Assembly (NCBI GenBank): GCA_021399435.1 | Contig: JAJTUP010000018.1 | Location: 930,001-994,000 of the forward strand | Length of the DNA: 64,000 nt | Direction of reading: 5' to 3' | Source: Diaporthe sp. PMI_573 | Lineage: Eukaryota; Ascomycota; Sordariomycetes; Diaporthales; Diaporthaceae | Shown: piece by piece, positions 1-13,500 of the stretch | Layout: every line of letters starts with the position of its first letter | Position numbering within the stretch: the first letter of the stretch is position 1 | Notes under the pieces: model-generated | What the model was told of the DNA's origin: nothing | Database searches by the model: none | Seen by the model: only the letters and a program-made list of their open reading frames with translations | Position numbers and translations under genes: made by a program

Positions 1-3000
1 AGTTGGGAGTCTAGTAATAAAGTCTATACTAAGTTCTTGTATAGGGCCTGATAGAATTAGTAATAAAGTAAGCTCTTTATATAGGTAATGATGTGGCGTG
101 GATATGTATTAGCATGTTGTACAAGAGCGTACATAGTCTGTAATAGAGGCCTTTAAGCCCGGCTAGTAAAAATGTCTTTTAACCAGGATTCGTATCTACG
201 TTTACCCCTAGTACCTGCTTAGTAGCTTATTATAGTAGGTTTACAGGATCTCCTATTACAAGGCTTCTTATTCTGGTATATATATACGTCCTTTTTAGTA
301 TAGTAGCCCGTCTCGAAACTCATAACCAGAACCATTTAAAATAGCATTATTTAAGGATTTAATCCTCTTAATAACGGCCTAGATTATAGGGTCTTCCCCT
401 TAGGCTTTGCAAATCAAGTCTAATAGTAAAAAGTAAGGCCCTCAGTACATTATACCCGCGTTGCTAATACACGCCTAGACCTAGACCCTTATTATAAACT
501 GCCCTTGCAAGGGAGCCGCAGACTTAAGCCAATGCTCTGTTAGAAAGAAATCAAGTTTTAAGACCTCTTGTACTTTGGTACTTCTAACTACAGCCTTAAA
601 CTAGGCCTGCTGTTAGTTTTTTAGATAGAATTGTGTATTCTTCCTAATAGTTATAACTATCTTTGATTCTAGAGTTGGGATTTAACTTAAATTTAGAGGC
701 TTTTCTTCTGATATATAGTTAGGCCTTCTTAATGGGCCATCTGCTAGATTTGTCTTCCTGGAGTGGTATTTAATAGTAAAATCAAATCCGGCTAAATATA
801 TTAGCCATTAAACCTGTTTTTACGTCAGTTTTTTTTACTTTATAAAGTTATAGAGATTATTATAATTAGAAAGAACTGTAACTAGTTCTTGTGCTCCTTT
901 AAGGTACTGTTGCTAATGCCTAAAACTTTTAACAATAGTACTTAATTCCTTGTTGTAGGTTGTCTAATTAAGCTCAGCTCCTAAAAACTTTTTTGACTAA
1001 AAAGTAATTAGATACTATTGAGATTTGCTCTCATGGTAATGTTATTGTAAGATTACTGATATAGTGGCTCCGTTTAATATATTATACTTAATTTAAGTAG
1101 GAAGTATAGGGTTATAGTATTAGAGAAGAGGTGCTTGTTGAAATCTTATCTTGAGCTCTTTAAATACCTTTTGTGTCTTAGTGTTTTCTAGGGTAAAGAA
1201 ATTTATCCCCCCTAGCTTTTAGCTATGTTTTATGTCCTTTAGTTGCTTATTAAGTAGTTGTATAATCTTTAAGTAATCTTTAATAAACCTTTGGTAGAAG
1301 TTATAGAAACCTAAGAATACTTAAATATCGTGGTAAATGGTTGGTATTGGCTATTCTCGGATAGTCCTAATCTTGTTAGGGTTTATTTAGACTCCCTTCT
1401 TTTTAATTAAAAATCCTAAAAACTTAATCTCTTCTTAAAAAAAGCAGTACTTCTTAATGTTACTATATAACTCTGCTATTATAAGATAATTTATAATTAT
1501 CTGTATATACTTCTTGTACTCTTCTTTACTTCTTGAGAAAATTAAGATATTATCTAAATAAATAATTGTATAGATATTAATATAATCTCCTAAAACCTTG
1601 GTAATAAAAGATTAAAATATGGCTGGTGTGTTAGTTAATTTAAATGGTACTACTCTAAATTTATAATATCTATATTAAATATAAAAAGCTGTCTTTTATT
1701 TATTACCCTCTTAGATATAAATCTAATAGTATGTATTTATTAAATTGATTTTAGAGAAAAACTATATATCTAATAGTTAATCTAGAATCTCTGAAACTAG
1801 TAGTAAGAGGTACTGATTTTTTATCATTATTTCGTTTAGAGCCCTATAGTTAATATAAAGTTAAAGGGTTCTGTCTTTTTTTGGTGTAAATAAAACTAGT
1901 ATACTAGCGGGACTTTTGCTATAGGTGATTTGCCCTGACTTTAAACTTTCTTTAAGCTATTCTCTTAAAATCTTGAGTTCCATTAATAAGAATAGGCGTA
2001 GGGGTAGAAAAGGGGGTAAAGTCCCCTTTTCTAGCTCTATTATATAATCTACTTTCCTCCTTGGTGGTAATTCCTTAGCCTGGTCCTTAATAAAAAACTC
2101 CTCTAATTCCTTTAGTCACGGGTATATCTAAGATGAATCTAGGGGTGACTTCTCCTCTTTGTTCATTCCTTAGGGCTCTTACTAACTTCTCCCTTTCTAT
2201 TCTGCCGAACTAAAAGGTTTAGTGGTAGGAAGAACTGTATAATAATAGAAGACCTTCCCCTAATTCCTTATAAAAGACTTTATAGTCTGTTCTACTATAT
2301 AAATCTCGTCCTATTGAAACCACTAATCCTTTAGATAGCTTTTAAGCCCTATTTGAAAATGTTTCAAACCTGGGGTACCTAATAATAAAATAGACTCCAA
2401 GCGTTTCCTTTTAATTATAATATAATCTCGCGTCTCCTTTCTCTAATTTCCAAAATAGTCCTTAAGTAATAAAGGTACTTAATAGACACTATAAGTAGAA
2501 ACCATGGTTTCTTAAATTCCTACTATAGATACTAATATCTTTATAGATAATTTAAGACTAAACTTTTTAATAAAAGAAATACTAATTAAGTCTACTTATA
2601 CCTATATATTTAGATTAACCTTAATATGTCTTTAACTATGCTTTATAGTCACTTTGCCTAAGATTGTAAATGTCTCTTGGACTTTAACTATCTCTTTTTC
2701 CACTTCTAGCTATAGTTACTAGTTCCTCTCTTTAACCTTAGACACTGTTCCTATAGGTAGTTGAGAGGTACTTTGACTCCCTTTCTCTTAGTTCTAACCT
2801 TAATAGCCCCTAGACTAATAGTTACCGTGGCCTTATACTTAATTTACTAATACTATGGTTTTCGCTGATACTAGATAGTTTGAAGCATAGTAGTAGGTAC
2901 TTCCATACCTATAGTATGTAGTCGTCTTGCCTATTTTATCTAGAGGATTTAGCTTTAAGGTTACTTTAGAGGTACTTCCCTAAGTATTTTAATTTAGTAA

Positions 3001-4166
3001 AGTATAAGAACCCCTACCCTAGAATCTTTAGCCTCTGCCTTAGCCTTACGGCCAGGGGTTATTTAGAGTTCTTCCCCTTAAATTTATAATACTTCCTGAG
3101 AAGTTTCCTCCTCTAATACTTTCTAAGAAGTTTCCTTCTCGTCCTCTCTTATTAGGGGTTCTGCCAGTTTCCCCTTATTTTAGACCTACCTCCTTATATT
3201 TTCTCTTTCTAACCCTCTCTAGAATATTAACCCAAATCGCTTAGGTAACTCTAACTATCTTATCTCTAGTCTCCAGCATACTTAAGGTATATTTTGTTTA
3301 AATTTCTAGTAATATCTATTCTAATAACCTTAAGAGAAAGAATTTAGCCCTTAAACTATCACTTTTTATTTCTTGTTTTAATTCTAATATTTTAAGGTAC
3401 TAGTAAAAGATTTATAGATCTTGGTTTTCTTATTAGTAAGTAGCATTAATTAAGTTTTAAATAACACCTAATATACCTTAGGGATTCTTCTTGAAATTAG
3501 AGCTAAAAGTCTTAAACTTGTCCTACTTATAATAATTAAATATAGACTTATCTCCTCTTTTTAAGGATTTTATATAAGTATCCTAATAGTTTCAATACTC
3601 CTTCTTAACATAGTCTAACATATATATTACTTTCGTCTTGTTATTATAAAGAGTTTATAATTATAAGATATAGGCCCTTTCTATATCTATTATCTAGCTA
3701 TTATATTACTAAAGGGTACAGGCTATAGGTAGTAAAGTAATATTAGCCAGCTTTAGGTCTTTTAACTTAACTTTAATAGTTGTTTAAGCTACTTCCAGAG
3801 TATTGATTCTTTACTAAAGTAGTTAATTATGTTCCTATTCTCGTGCTAGGGCATTATTAAGCTAAAGTATTTCCGAGCTGCCCTTGGTATCATTGTAACT
3901 TCCTTGGAATCTTCCCCTTCTTTTACTAGTCTTAGGTAGCATTATGGGTAGTATAGTAAGAAGAATTAGAATTGTAATAGGCTCTATACTAGGCACGATA
4001 GTCTAGTGAACTAGGAAGGCTAGCACGTATATTAGGTAGAGGTATGGTGTAAGACTAATTCTTGCCCCCCTTAAGTCTGAGACGTGGGGGCTTCGGGTCC
4101 CTTTTTAGAAGGGCCTTCGCCGGGGCCACACCGGGGCTTCCCCGTAGCTTCCGCCCAGCCGTTACA
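1..4166 (-). mobile_element. Ty3/Gypsy retrotransposon, RIP-degraded, cut by left window edge
   Basis: Minus-strand reading gives, from right to left, a gag start (ATG near 3945), then reverse transcriptase, RNase H and the start of integrase, the order of a Ty3/Gypsy pol. Visible motifs are LYINYRALNEIMIKN (about 1860-1815, the RT YRALN block), IYLDN (about 1570-1536, the YLDD box with its last Asp changed), FLGFYNFYQRFI (about 1318-1280), an RNase H stretch (about 1190-850) and integrase DYVRSCTTC (about 145-110). Many stops interrupt every frame. The 5' LTR appears to end at 4166, where the minus strand begins TGTAACGG, like the TGTTACGG terminus of the nested Gypsy; the LTR start was not resolved. 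The sequence around 4080-4166 is GC-rich and less mutated. The 3' end lies outside the window. Confidence 0.85.
1260..2030 (-). pseudogene. Gypsy reverse transcriptase relic
   Basis: Reading the minus strand, the RT palm blocks are recognisable: YRALNEIMIKN near 1845-1815, the active-site box IYLDN near 1570-1536 followed by ILIFSRSKEEYKKY, and the post-RT FLGFYNFYQRF block near 1318-1280. The catalytic YLDD has become YLDN and several in-frame stops are present, so it cannot encode an active enzyme. The changes fit RIP. RNase H follows at lower coordinates. Confidence 0.85.
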
Positions 4167-5534
4167 TCTATATAATTAATCTCCTCGACAAAACAGCACG
4201 TAGCAGTCACCTATTTAAGTTCTCAAGTCCTAGTTTACTTAATATTTTCGCTAGTATACTTTATTATATATACACAAGCTTACAGCCGACCTTTGCCTAG
4301 ATTGGGTAGAAATATACACCTATAGCTATCAAGTATACTTTTTAGATAAAGATCGAGAAGCAAATCAATAAAGGAAGGCTTTTAAGGTTAAACCTCAAGT
4401 ATATATAGGTTACCTTATAGGCTATTTAGCCTTAAATATCTACTTTATTTAGGTTCCTAAACTTAATCAAATAATTTAAACCCGGAATATAGCTTTCAAC
4501 AAGACACTCTTTTATAACTCAAGTAGGAAAGACGACTTACTAAGTATATTAGAGATAGAGGAAGTTATATTTCATATTACGGAAACCAAGAAAATAGCGG
4601 TAGATTTGCCGCTTAGATAGATGCTTGAAATCCCTAAGCAGTAGAGACTAAATAATCAGCCTTCTAAGCTTGCAAGCAGACAGCTTGCGAGCTTAGGGGT
4701 AGTAGGGGATTACTTGCCTGTATAGTTTTCACCAAGCTTAGAAGGTATGGCGCCGAGCCCAGAAAGCACGGCATAGTTTTTACCAAGCCCAAAAAGCACG
4801 CCTAAGCCGCTCGCGGCTAGAGGTGTTAGTAATAAGAAAGGCCCTATAGGAGTTTTTCAGCCTACTAACAAGCAGGCCAACAATACTAAAGTTTTAGAAA
4901 TAAGTACCCAAATCACTTAGAGCCCTTCCTTCGAGAAAGTACGCACCGAGAATACAATTGTAGTACGTATAAAAGTAACGCCACTACCAGAAATCAAGCC
5001 TCCCACAGCTTAAGAAATACAGACAACTCCTCTATCTACTTAAAGAAGCAGACGGCAAAGAGGAATACCCCCAGAAAAAGGGGGTATATTTACTACAATG
5101 CTCTATAAAGACGGACTAATCAACGTCCCTAGAGCTCGTAACTAGTCTCTTTTCTTTAGTACTTTTATACCTGATCAGCTAAAAGCACTAAGAGAAGAAG
5201 ACTAAGTATACATAACTCTCCATGCTATACTATATGCTACAGTACGCCAGTATTTAGCAGCTTAAATCAACGCTAGTCTACCTCCTAACAAACAGAGGCT
5301 ACATTAAAGCAAGCTGCTCACTCCGCTACCCAATAACTAGAAAGAGCTCTAGAATTACCCTACTAAACACCTCCTCGTCCCAGCAGCTTACGCCAAGCTA
5401 AAGAATTAAATTAAAATAGGAGCCTAGAAAATAATCAAGCACTTAAAAGCAGTTAGAAGGCCTATCCACTTAAGTAGGTTTTCTTATACAAATAGGATCA
5501 AGACGGTTTTTTAAAGCATGGCAAAGCATGTCTT

Positions 5535-6050
5535 ATGGTGTGCGGAAATATAGAGCCTATCAACACTCTCCAAAGCATATATACTGCCACGCTCGCTGCC
5601 AAATCATTCCAAATTATAATAGCTATAGCTGCTCGTTTTAATCTCGAGATTAAGCAGTTCAATGTAGTTAATACTTTTCTAAATATAGTACTTAATGGAA
5701 AACCAGTATTTACTAAATTTCCTAAGAGATTTAAAGAAGCTAGAAAGTGCCTCGAGCTGCATAAAGCAGTCTATAGGCTGCGAGATGCTCCACTCCTTTA
5801 GTATAAAGAATTTACCTCTATACTTCAAAAGCTTAGTCTGTCAGCAAATCCAAAAGAGAGCTGCCTATTTCAAAACAAGTAGAAAACCGTTACTCTAGTA
5901 TTTTTTATTAACAACTACCTGGTTCTCTACCATAAGAAGGATAAGGCAGAAGCTCTGGCTATTATAGATGGGCTAAAGCAAGCATATAAAGTAAAAGACC
6001 AAGGGAATGCTGAGTGGTATCTCAGAGTTCAAATCATGCAAAATCAAGCA
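5535..6050 (+). pseudogene. Copia reverse transcriptase relic
   Basis: An 88-codon open stretch (5535-5801) reads as the Copia RT core, with LEIKQFNVVNTFLN (usually DVxxAFLN) and HKAVYRLRDAPLL (usually KALYGLRQAPxxW). After a TAG in place of Trp, the frame continues with INNYLVLYHKKDKAEAL (the YVDD region, here degraded to NNYL) and LKQAYKVKDQGNAEWYLRVQ. The catalytic Asp pair is lost and stops interrupt the frame, so it is inactive. Confidence 0.85.
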
Positions 6051-6203
6051 GCTTAAAGGCTATATTTAGTCCACAACTCATATATTAAGAAGATTACAAG
6101 GCACTACAACTTAGCAGAAGGCCTGTTTCCAAGCATCCCGATCCCAGCCGTAAGGCTTTTAATATTTAAAGAAAAAGCAACAAAAGAGTAGGTCAAAGCA
6201 TAC

Positions 6204-6530
6204 TAAAAACGTGGACAACAAGCCAAGCATATGTACCCAAGTTCTACTGGCCCCTCTGAGCGAGAGAGAGGAAACTGCTAGAGGGCTCCAACACAAAGAA
6301 AGAAGAGATAATGAAAAAGGGCCGGAAGGGCCACGAAGGCGATAAAAGTAGTGATTAGGTTCTGATTAGACAATGTCATAGGTTATTAAATAATAATAAT
6401 AAAAGAATGAGTTGAATATTTTTTACTTCAGCCCTCGAGAGGGATAGAAGTATGTCTAGTACTTATAGTATAGATAACTAAGAAAGAAAATTCATTACAC
6501 TAGCTATGTGAAATACTATACCCCGTAACA
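6204..6530 (-). repeat. LTR of nested Gypsy (3' LTR)
   Basis: This 327-bp direct repeat is paired with 17859-18185. It starts TAAAAACGTGG and ends CCCCGTAACA on the plus strand; the terminal TA was probably TG before RIP. It is flanked on its left by the ATAC target duplicate. This copy is more AT-rich than its partner, which is consistent with more mutation. Confidence 0.93.
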
Positions 6531-6559
6531 CACCCCTCTCCAGCCCTTCGCTCCCTAGA

Positions 6560-8430
6560 GTAGAAGGGTCGACCAAACCATTTATCTACCATTTTAATTA
6601 GTTCCCTCTCGTGTCCCTACGGTGCTCAGCTTGCTAGTCTCGGGCTATTACCTAGTTAATAGTATTCTAAGTATTGCCTTTATAATATGCTTAAATAATA
6701 CAAGTCTATCTATAAAACTCTAGCTATATGGTAGGTATTAGAACCTATTCTATTACCCTCCTTATAGTCATGTAATAGTAAGCCTAAGTATTATAAGCTC
6801 TAATCTAATTATGCCAAGCTTTATATTTATTGTTTATCTTAGTACTGTTAGGCTCTATACTCTAATATCCATTAATTTAGTAAAACCTTATACTTGTCTT
6901 TATAATAGGTAGTTATAATCTAACTATTTTAGTATGAATAAAGGACTATTTATCTCCCATGCTTAGTTATTTTATCATTAAGGAAAGTAGCTACTCTAAT
7001 TATATATAAGAGACTCTATAGTTAATTAGGTAGTATAGATTAATACGTCTAACCTAGTTCTCCATTTCTTTTATAATTATTTTAATTAGTAGTTACTTTA
7101 TAGGTAGTGGAGGTAGATTTGTATAAAGCTCTATATTATGAAGTCCCTTCTTAATAAGTTCTAACTAGGAGATTAGACTATACTTCTTCTTTACTTTCTA
7201 GAAATCGTTAAGGCTAATTAAAGGGTAGTTAATAGGCTCTTGAAGACTATACCTAAGTTTGTTTAGCTCTAATTAGATAGCGAACATCTATATCTAGACT
7301 ACTATTTCTTTAGGAGAGAGCTTTATAGGAGGGTTTTGGGTTAAGTTTAAGCTCTTCTAGTTATTAAACTCCTAGTTATTCCTTCCCCTATTTTCTTAAA
7401 AGAAGAAAGCTATATAGTTAGCTACCTATTAGCTATAGTTAGTAAAGCTTGTTTAGGGTAAAATAGTAACTCTAATTACTCTAGGCTTCTTTACCCTAGG
7501 ATATTCTTCCTTAATAAAGCTCTTATAGATAGTTATGATCCTCTTATAATTATGGTTTTACTCTTTTATATTTAGGTAGGTATTAATAGACCTAAGGTAA
7601 TTAGTAGCATAATTATAGATTCTAAGGGCAAAGTACCTAGGTATATATACTAGCATGATGATAAACTAGTACTCTAGTATTAGTTATAACTATTTAAAGT
7701 TAGGGTAAGCTAGCTAATTATGAGAAATGATAAAGTAACTAATAAATATAATATTAGTAAAGTTAAGAAGCTGCTATCTAATCAGGGCTAAGATATAGTT
7801 ACTTTAAAGCTCCTTATTTTAAGTTAAGAGTCCCTTAATATCTACTAGGTTCAGAGCTAGGTATACTTAATGTTTACCAAAGAAGTTTTATAACCTAGGT
7901 AGTGATTAGAGCTTAGGGTATATATTAATACCTAGAAAGTAGTTAGTAACTATCTTTTATACCTAATTACCTACAATAGTATAATTAATGTTAAAGAATG
8001 GAGGCCTCTTCTTATATTCCATTAGCTAGACTTATTTAATCTTGAGCCTATGTATGAGGATTTGAGTCTTAAACAGGTTGTGGGAAAGGTCTATACTAGC
8101 CTTATAACTAAAGTTATGATAGTTTTAGATGTTGACTAGATTAGGGAAACAGATGCTAGATAGTTATGTACTAAAGTTATTATAGAAGGGTAGTCGTGAT
8201 AGTTAGATAGTAGGGTTAACCTGATTAGTAATAGAGATAGGCTTAACTAATAAAATTAGGGTATCTAGGTTAAATATCTCTCCTAAAGAAATGCTAGGAG
8301 AGGCTCTAGGAGACCTATGATAGGAGGAAGCTACTTATAAAGTCCTAGTCATGTAGAAGTCAGACCTAGAATAATGGCTAGATCTACCCCTTCTAGACTA
8401 CTTATTACTTATGGTGGCTTTCTAATTACC
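6560..8430 (-). pseudogene. Unidentified ORF relic inside Gypsy, downstream of pol
   Basis: The minus strand has a long, stop-interrupted but coding-like reading between the integrase end and the 3' LTR, with coherent stretches such as ASPSISLGEIFNLDTLILL and KPRVIRVTILP. I do not recognise a domain. It is not gag, protease, RT, RNase H or integrase, all of which are found elsewhere in the element. It may be an env-like or captured extra gene, or an unrelated nested element whose ends I could not find. Confidence 0.4.
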
Positions 8431-9099
8431 TGTAAGTATAGTAAGAAGTGTAAGGGAATTAAGTAGGTAATGAAAAGGAGGAGTGAAGTATAGGGAAAGT
8501 AGTAAGAAAGCTTATACCCCTAGGGGATACTATATAGGTAATTAAGTAAAGAGGTTGATGTTATAAAAAGGGTAGCTCTACTACTTAAAGGTTGTAAGAA
8601 GGATAAAATATAGTGGTAATATATCTTGCCTAAATTAGTTCTTTAATATTATTAAAGGCTTTAGATATAGTTAATTAGAAACTAGAAAGTAGCTAAAAGA
8701 AGTTTATGGGTGTTGGTTAGAAAGGTTTTGAGGAAAGGTCGTGTTAGGTACTACGGGTTTTTCATAGACTAGTAGAAGCACTACTTTTTATAAATTACTT
8801 ACGTCTATTAGTTACTTTTCATCCCTTCTACTTTCCTTTAGGTATTAGGGTAGTCTAAGTATTTATTTATATAAGTAGCTAAGGTTAGTAAATCACTAGG
8901 CCTCTTAGGTATTCTCTCGTACTCTTTAAAAACCTCCCCTTTCTTTTACTAATTCTATTCAACCTTCTCTTACAACACCAACTTTCTACTACTTAGGGTA
9001 TTACTTTATTACTCTAATTAGATACTAAACAAGCTTCCTAAACTAAATCTTACTCCCATACTACCATCTTCCTTCTCTTACCCCTTAAAATATCTTCTT

Positions 9100-9963
9100 A
9101 TACTCCCTAGAATCCTAATAAGAAGGGAAAGGAAAAAGAGGAAAGTAAGCAGGAGCCTACTCGTCCCTTATATAAGTCTAACTACCTTGAACTAATTATT
9201 AACCACAGCATTTATACTACCTTTATAAACCAAGGTATACTTCTACAGAATGTTATCCTTGAGTCTGAACTCTATACCTCCTTCACCTAAAACATCTCTA
9301 TCCATACCCTGATTAGTTATAATATAAACTAGTATATTACATGGCTTCTATTTAAGCTTATTATTAAGAAGATTATAATTAACCTCTTTATCCTCTTCCT
9401 ACTAAATAAGGATCATGATTTCCTTTACAAGTACCTTTAAATACTAATGTAGATAGGTACTAACGAGGTCTTTATTAAGAAGGTTAATAGTAAGCTATAT
9501 AGAAAGTATATATCTAATCTATACTGATTAGATAATAAGCACTGTGCCCCTACCCTTTTTATTACCTTTTTTAGTTATTAAAATACTTCTCCCTGTAAGT
9601 ACTATCTTACATATATATCCTGGAACTTCAACCATAGGGTCCTTATCATAGTCTCTTTCTTTAAGTACTAAAGTATCCCTAGTTTCAAGAAGGGTATATA
9701 TACTAACTATCTCTACTATATTAAAGGTGGCAACTATACTTTCAACAAGGATTCCTATATTCCTATTATTAAGGCCACTACTACTCTACTTAATTATAAA
9801 CTTAAGGGCACTCCCTAATCAGAACTTATCTTAGGCAAATTTACCTAGGTTAACAAGGAATTTAACTTTAATAAAGTAAGGGAGAAAGTAATTAGAAAGG
9901 TAAAGGATTTTCAGCCTAGACCTAAGAAGCTAAAGCTTAAAAAGAAGAGGTCCTAGGAGTAAT
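9100..9963 (+). pseudogene. Unidentified antisense ORF relic inside Gypsy
   Basis: The plus strand, opposite to the element's coding strand, carries a coding-like frame with several stops. It includes LYTSFT, NQGILLQNVILESELY and LNKDHDFLYKYL, and ends with the lysine-rich RPKKLKLKKKR. It is divergent from the minus-strand ORF relic at 6560-8430; the 8430-9100 spacer is pyrimidine-rich near 8900-9100, as expected upstream of a plus-strand fungal gene. No family was recognised. Confidence 0.4.
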
Positions 9964-10599
9964 TCAGGAAAAGAATCAGGGTAAAAGGTTACATAAGGTA
10001 ACAGATGTTAAGTTTATAGAACTACTACTCTCTACTCTCATAATAAGTAATTAATTTCAAATTTCATACATTATATAATGGTAAAATGAATATAAACTAG
10101 GCTCTAATCAGAGCAAAACGAATGTCGTAGGGCAATAAATAAAAGAAAAGGAGCCTAGTAAAAAAAAAAAAATATTTAGATATAAAGAAAATAATTAGTC
10201 CATAGTAGACTACTAGTCTTAATATATTATAAATAGAAGTATCCCCCCCCCCTAAGATAACAAAACAAAGCTAAATATTAAATAAAAGAAAAGTAATGAA
10301 TTTATAAAATTAACTAATAGTCTAATTAACAAGGGTTGTTTATCCCAACCATTAGAATATTAATATACTAGTCAAATTATAGTAGTTAGCAAGGTAGCTA
10401 CTATATTCAAGATCATATCATAATACTAGAATATTGAGATAAGTTTTCTAAGTCTTTAGAAGAAGATATAGAAATAGATTCTATTAACCATAAGATATCT
10501 ATAGGTATCCATTATAATAGAACATCTAAAAAGTCTTGATACTAATTAGAATCTCCTTCATTATCCTCGATCTCTATATCTATAATAGATGAGAATGGG

Positions 10600-13500
10600 T
10601 CTGGAAAAGTATCACGTAGTCATATTTACTAGAGCTTGTAGCCCATGGTTTCCATCTCAGGCAGGTTTTCTATCCATAGTAGTAATACTTCTAGCTCCTA
10701 AATTCCATTATATTTAATAAACTTCTTCAGCCTTCAAGGTGAATATATCCCACCAACTTCAGCTCTATCTAGTATTCGAAGCTTATATACATTATTCAGG
10801 AAAATAGAGTTAATAATGTATAGACCAAACCATTAGTATATTAGCTTCCTAAACAAGGAGTAATTAGTTTTCTATTACTCATTAATGATAAGAATAAGGT
10901 CTTCTTTCTTCAAAGGTATTAGTCTTGAAAATCCATAGTAAGTATCTCTACTAGTAGCTCGTTTCCTAAATTTAGTAACAGACTATCACGCCAGCTCCAC
11001 GTCTTTTACTAGATTAAGCAGGGATCTAAGGCAACAATATAAAGCCTCTTAAGGAGATATATAAGGTTCCCATACTTATACTCTCCAGGTCAGAATATCA
11101 GTTTCTATCAGGATGACAGGATCATACCTATAAAAGAGGTAGAACAGGCTTTTTCTATATAAACACCTTAATAACGTATGATTAGAAAAGAAGGTATATA
11201 GAAGAATATATCTCTATCCTTTTATACTATCTTCCATCATCTTAGTTAACATAGCTATAAGAGTAAAATGTCTATGTTTAATAATTCTATTTACTTATAA
11301 GTTATATACTAAGAGAAGGATTTATCTAACTCTGATTAGTCAAAGGTACTATATAAATTCCCCCATGTTCTCTCTACCTCTATTAATAACTACTTTAAAA
11401 GGTAGCCCCTACTTAAGCAAGATATACTAGATAAAGAATTTCTTTATATTCTTAGCATCAGCAATTTTAAGAGGCATAGCTTCTACCTAGCTAGTAAAGT
11501 TATAACAGGCTTCTACTAACTTATCATAGCCCTGATTAGAAGGTAAGTATTAGATATTAATATAAATCTTCATAAATAGCTAGTTAAGAATAGTTAGAAT
11601 AATTCTATCATTATAAACTCTAACACTCTACCTTATATACTTTAAGTATTTAATAATAGCGTTCTTAACATTAGTATACATACCCTTCTAGTAATACATG
11701 GTATAGATTCAAGAATATATTATATCTTATCCTTAATAACCTAAAGGAGTATGTATGTTCCTAATAATCCATGACTTTAGATTAAGATCGTCAACAACTC
11801 GTTATCATTTAAGGCCTTTCTCAGGTAACTACTAGAGGATTCCTTCATAAAGGGTAAAATAGTAAGCCATTTTCTTAAAGGTCTGTAATTATGAAGACGA
11901 AAGTCCTTATAACATTATACTATCCTAAAGGTATGCTACAATATTCTTAGATTATTCAGATTAAAAGCAAATATTATTAAGTATAGGGCTCTAATTAGCT
12001 TTAACTATAGCTATATATCTAAGAGTTATTTCATACTAGTCCTTAATATCTCCTTTAATTTACCTATTATCATTATTAGATAGCCCTAGAGGTTTGTAAG
12101 ATAGTGTATTAGCTATTATGTTTTCTATCTCCTTTATATACCAAATTATAAAGTCATAGGTCCTGATTACCACCAGCTATCTTATCACAAGAGTACTAAG
12201 TACATCCGTTATAGCTCCCTTTAGCTACTAAACAAGAATATTTAAATCTATTTCTAAGAAGAAGTATATACTATAAATATAGAACCATAGGTATCTAATT
12301 ATATAGAGAACTACCCTACATTCTCTCTTCATAGCATCATAAAGCTTTTCTATGTTTATCTAAGCTCTACTCTTATACCTTACAGGATATTAGATACTAT
12401 CTTTTTCCTATATAAGACAAGTTCCCTATCCTTAAAGACTCACATTAACCATAAGGATAATGTTCCCTTAGCTATAGTTAATATTGATTAGATATAGTTT
12501 GGTTATAATAGTTACTTTTAACATATTTATAGCTTTCTAGTATTCTTCTAACTAGTAAAATAGTACTCTTTTCTTAAGGAGGTTAAAGAGTAGCCTAGTA
12601 ATAATCCCATAGAACAGTATCTATACCTAGTAATAGTTAACAAGGCTAATAAAGGAGCAGACCTAAAAAACATTCTTACAGCTTTCCTATTCTCTAATCT
12701 TAATAATCTTCTTATCTACTAGTACTTAGCTAAGAGTACTATATATATATCTAACAATATCGGTTTGATGCTTACACTATTCTAACTTACAGGTATTAAT
12801 AGCTATGCTAGCTAGTTCTATATTATAGAGGACGTTATTAGGATTCTTAATATATTCTACTATATATCTTCTAACTCTAGGTAGATTAGGAATCTCCTCG
12901 TTATTATAATCTATATCAGGACCTCTAATAGCTACATTATCTAGAAAAGGTCTACAGATTAAGGAAATTAAGTTATACAACAGCTATACCATACATTGTA
13001 TAAACTAGGCTACAGAATTAGTAGTACCCATAGGTAGGCCACATTATCGAAATAATCTAATCAGTGTTATAAAGGTCGTTATATTACAGCTCTTCTCATC
13101 AAGCTTAACCTAATCATAGCCTAAGAAGAAATCTAGGAGAGAGAGAATCTTATACATTATAAATTCTTCTACAAATTCGTCTACTACTAGAGGTATAAAG
13201 GCGTCTCTAATTATAATCCTATTTCCTTTAAAGATGTTATTAATTAGCTAGTACCCTGAGTCCTTTTTCTTAACTAGGAACTAGCCATTCTAATATACTA
13301 TGTAAGATTTCTTAATAACACTACTTACCTCTCTTTCCCTTAGTATTTTAATAGCTATTGCTCTAAGGGCTCTAGGTAACTTAATTATCTTTACTTAATA
13401 AGCCTTATATAGTATGGTTCTAATCATTTAAGGTAGAGTAACATCTATACTAATTTAAAACATATAAGACTAGTTCTAGGTAAGGGCCTTTTCTCTATTA

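Noticed and set aside
4681..4830. Short direct repeats (CCAAGC..AGAAAGCACG type), considered as a CRISPR-like array
   Set aside because: Only two to three imperfect copies inside the Copia relic, no regular spacers, and the genome is eukaryotic.
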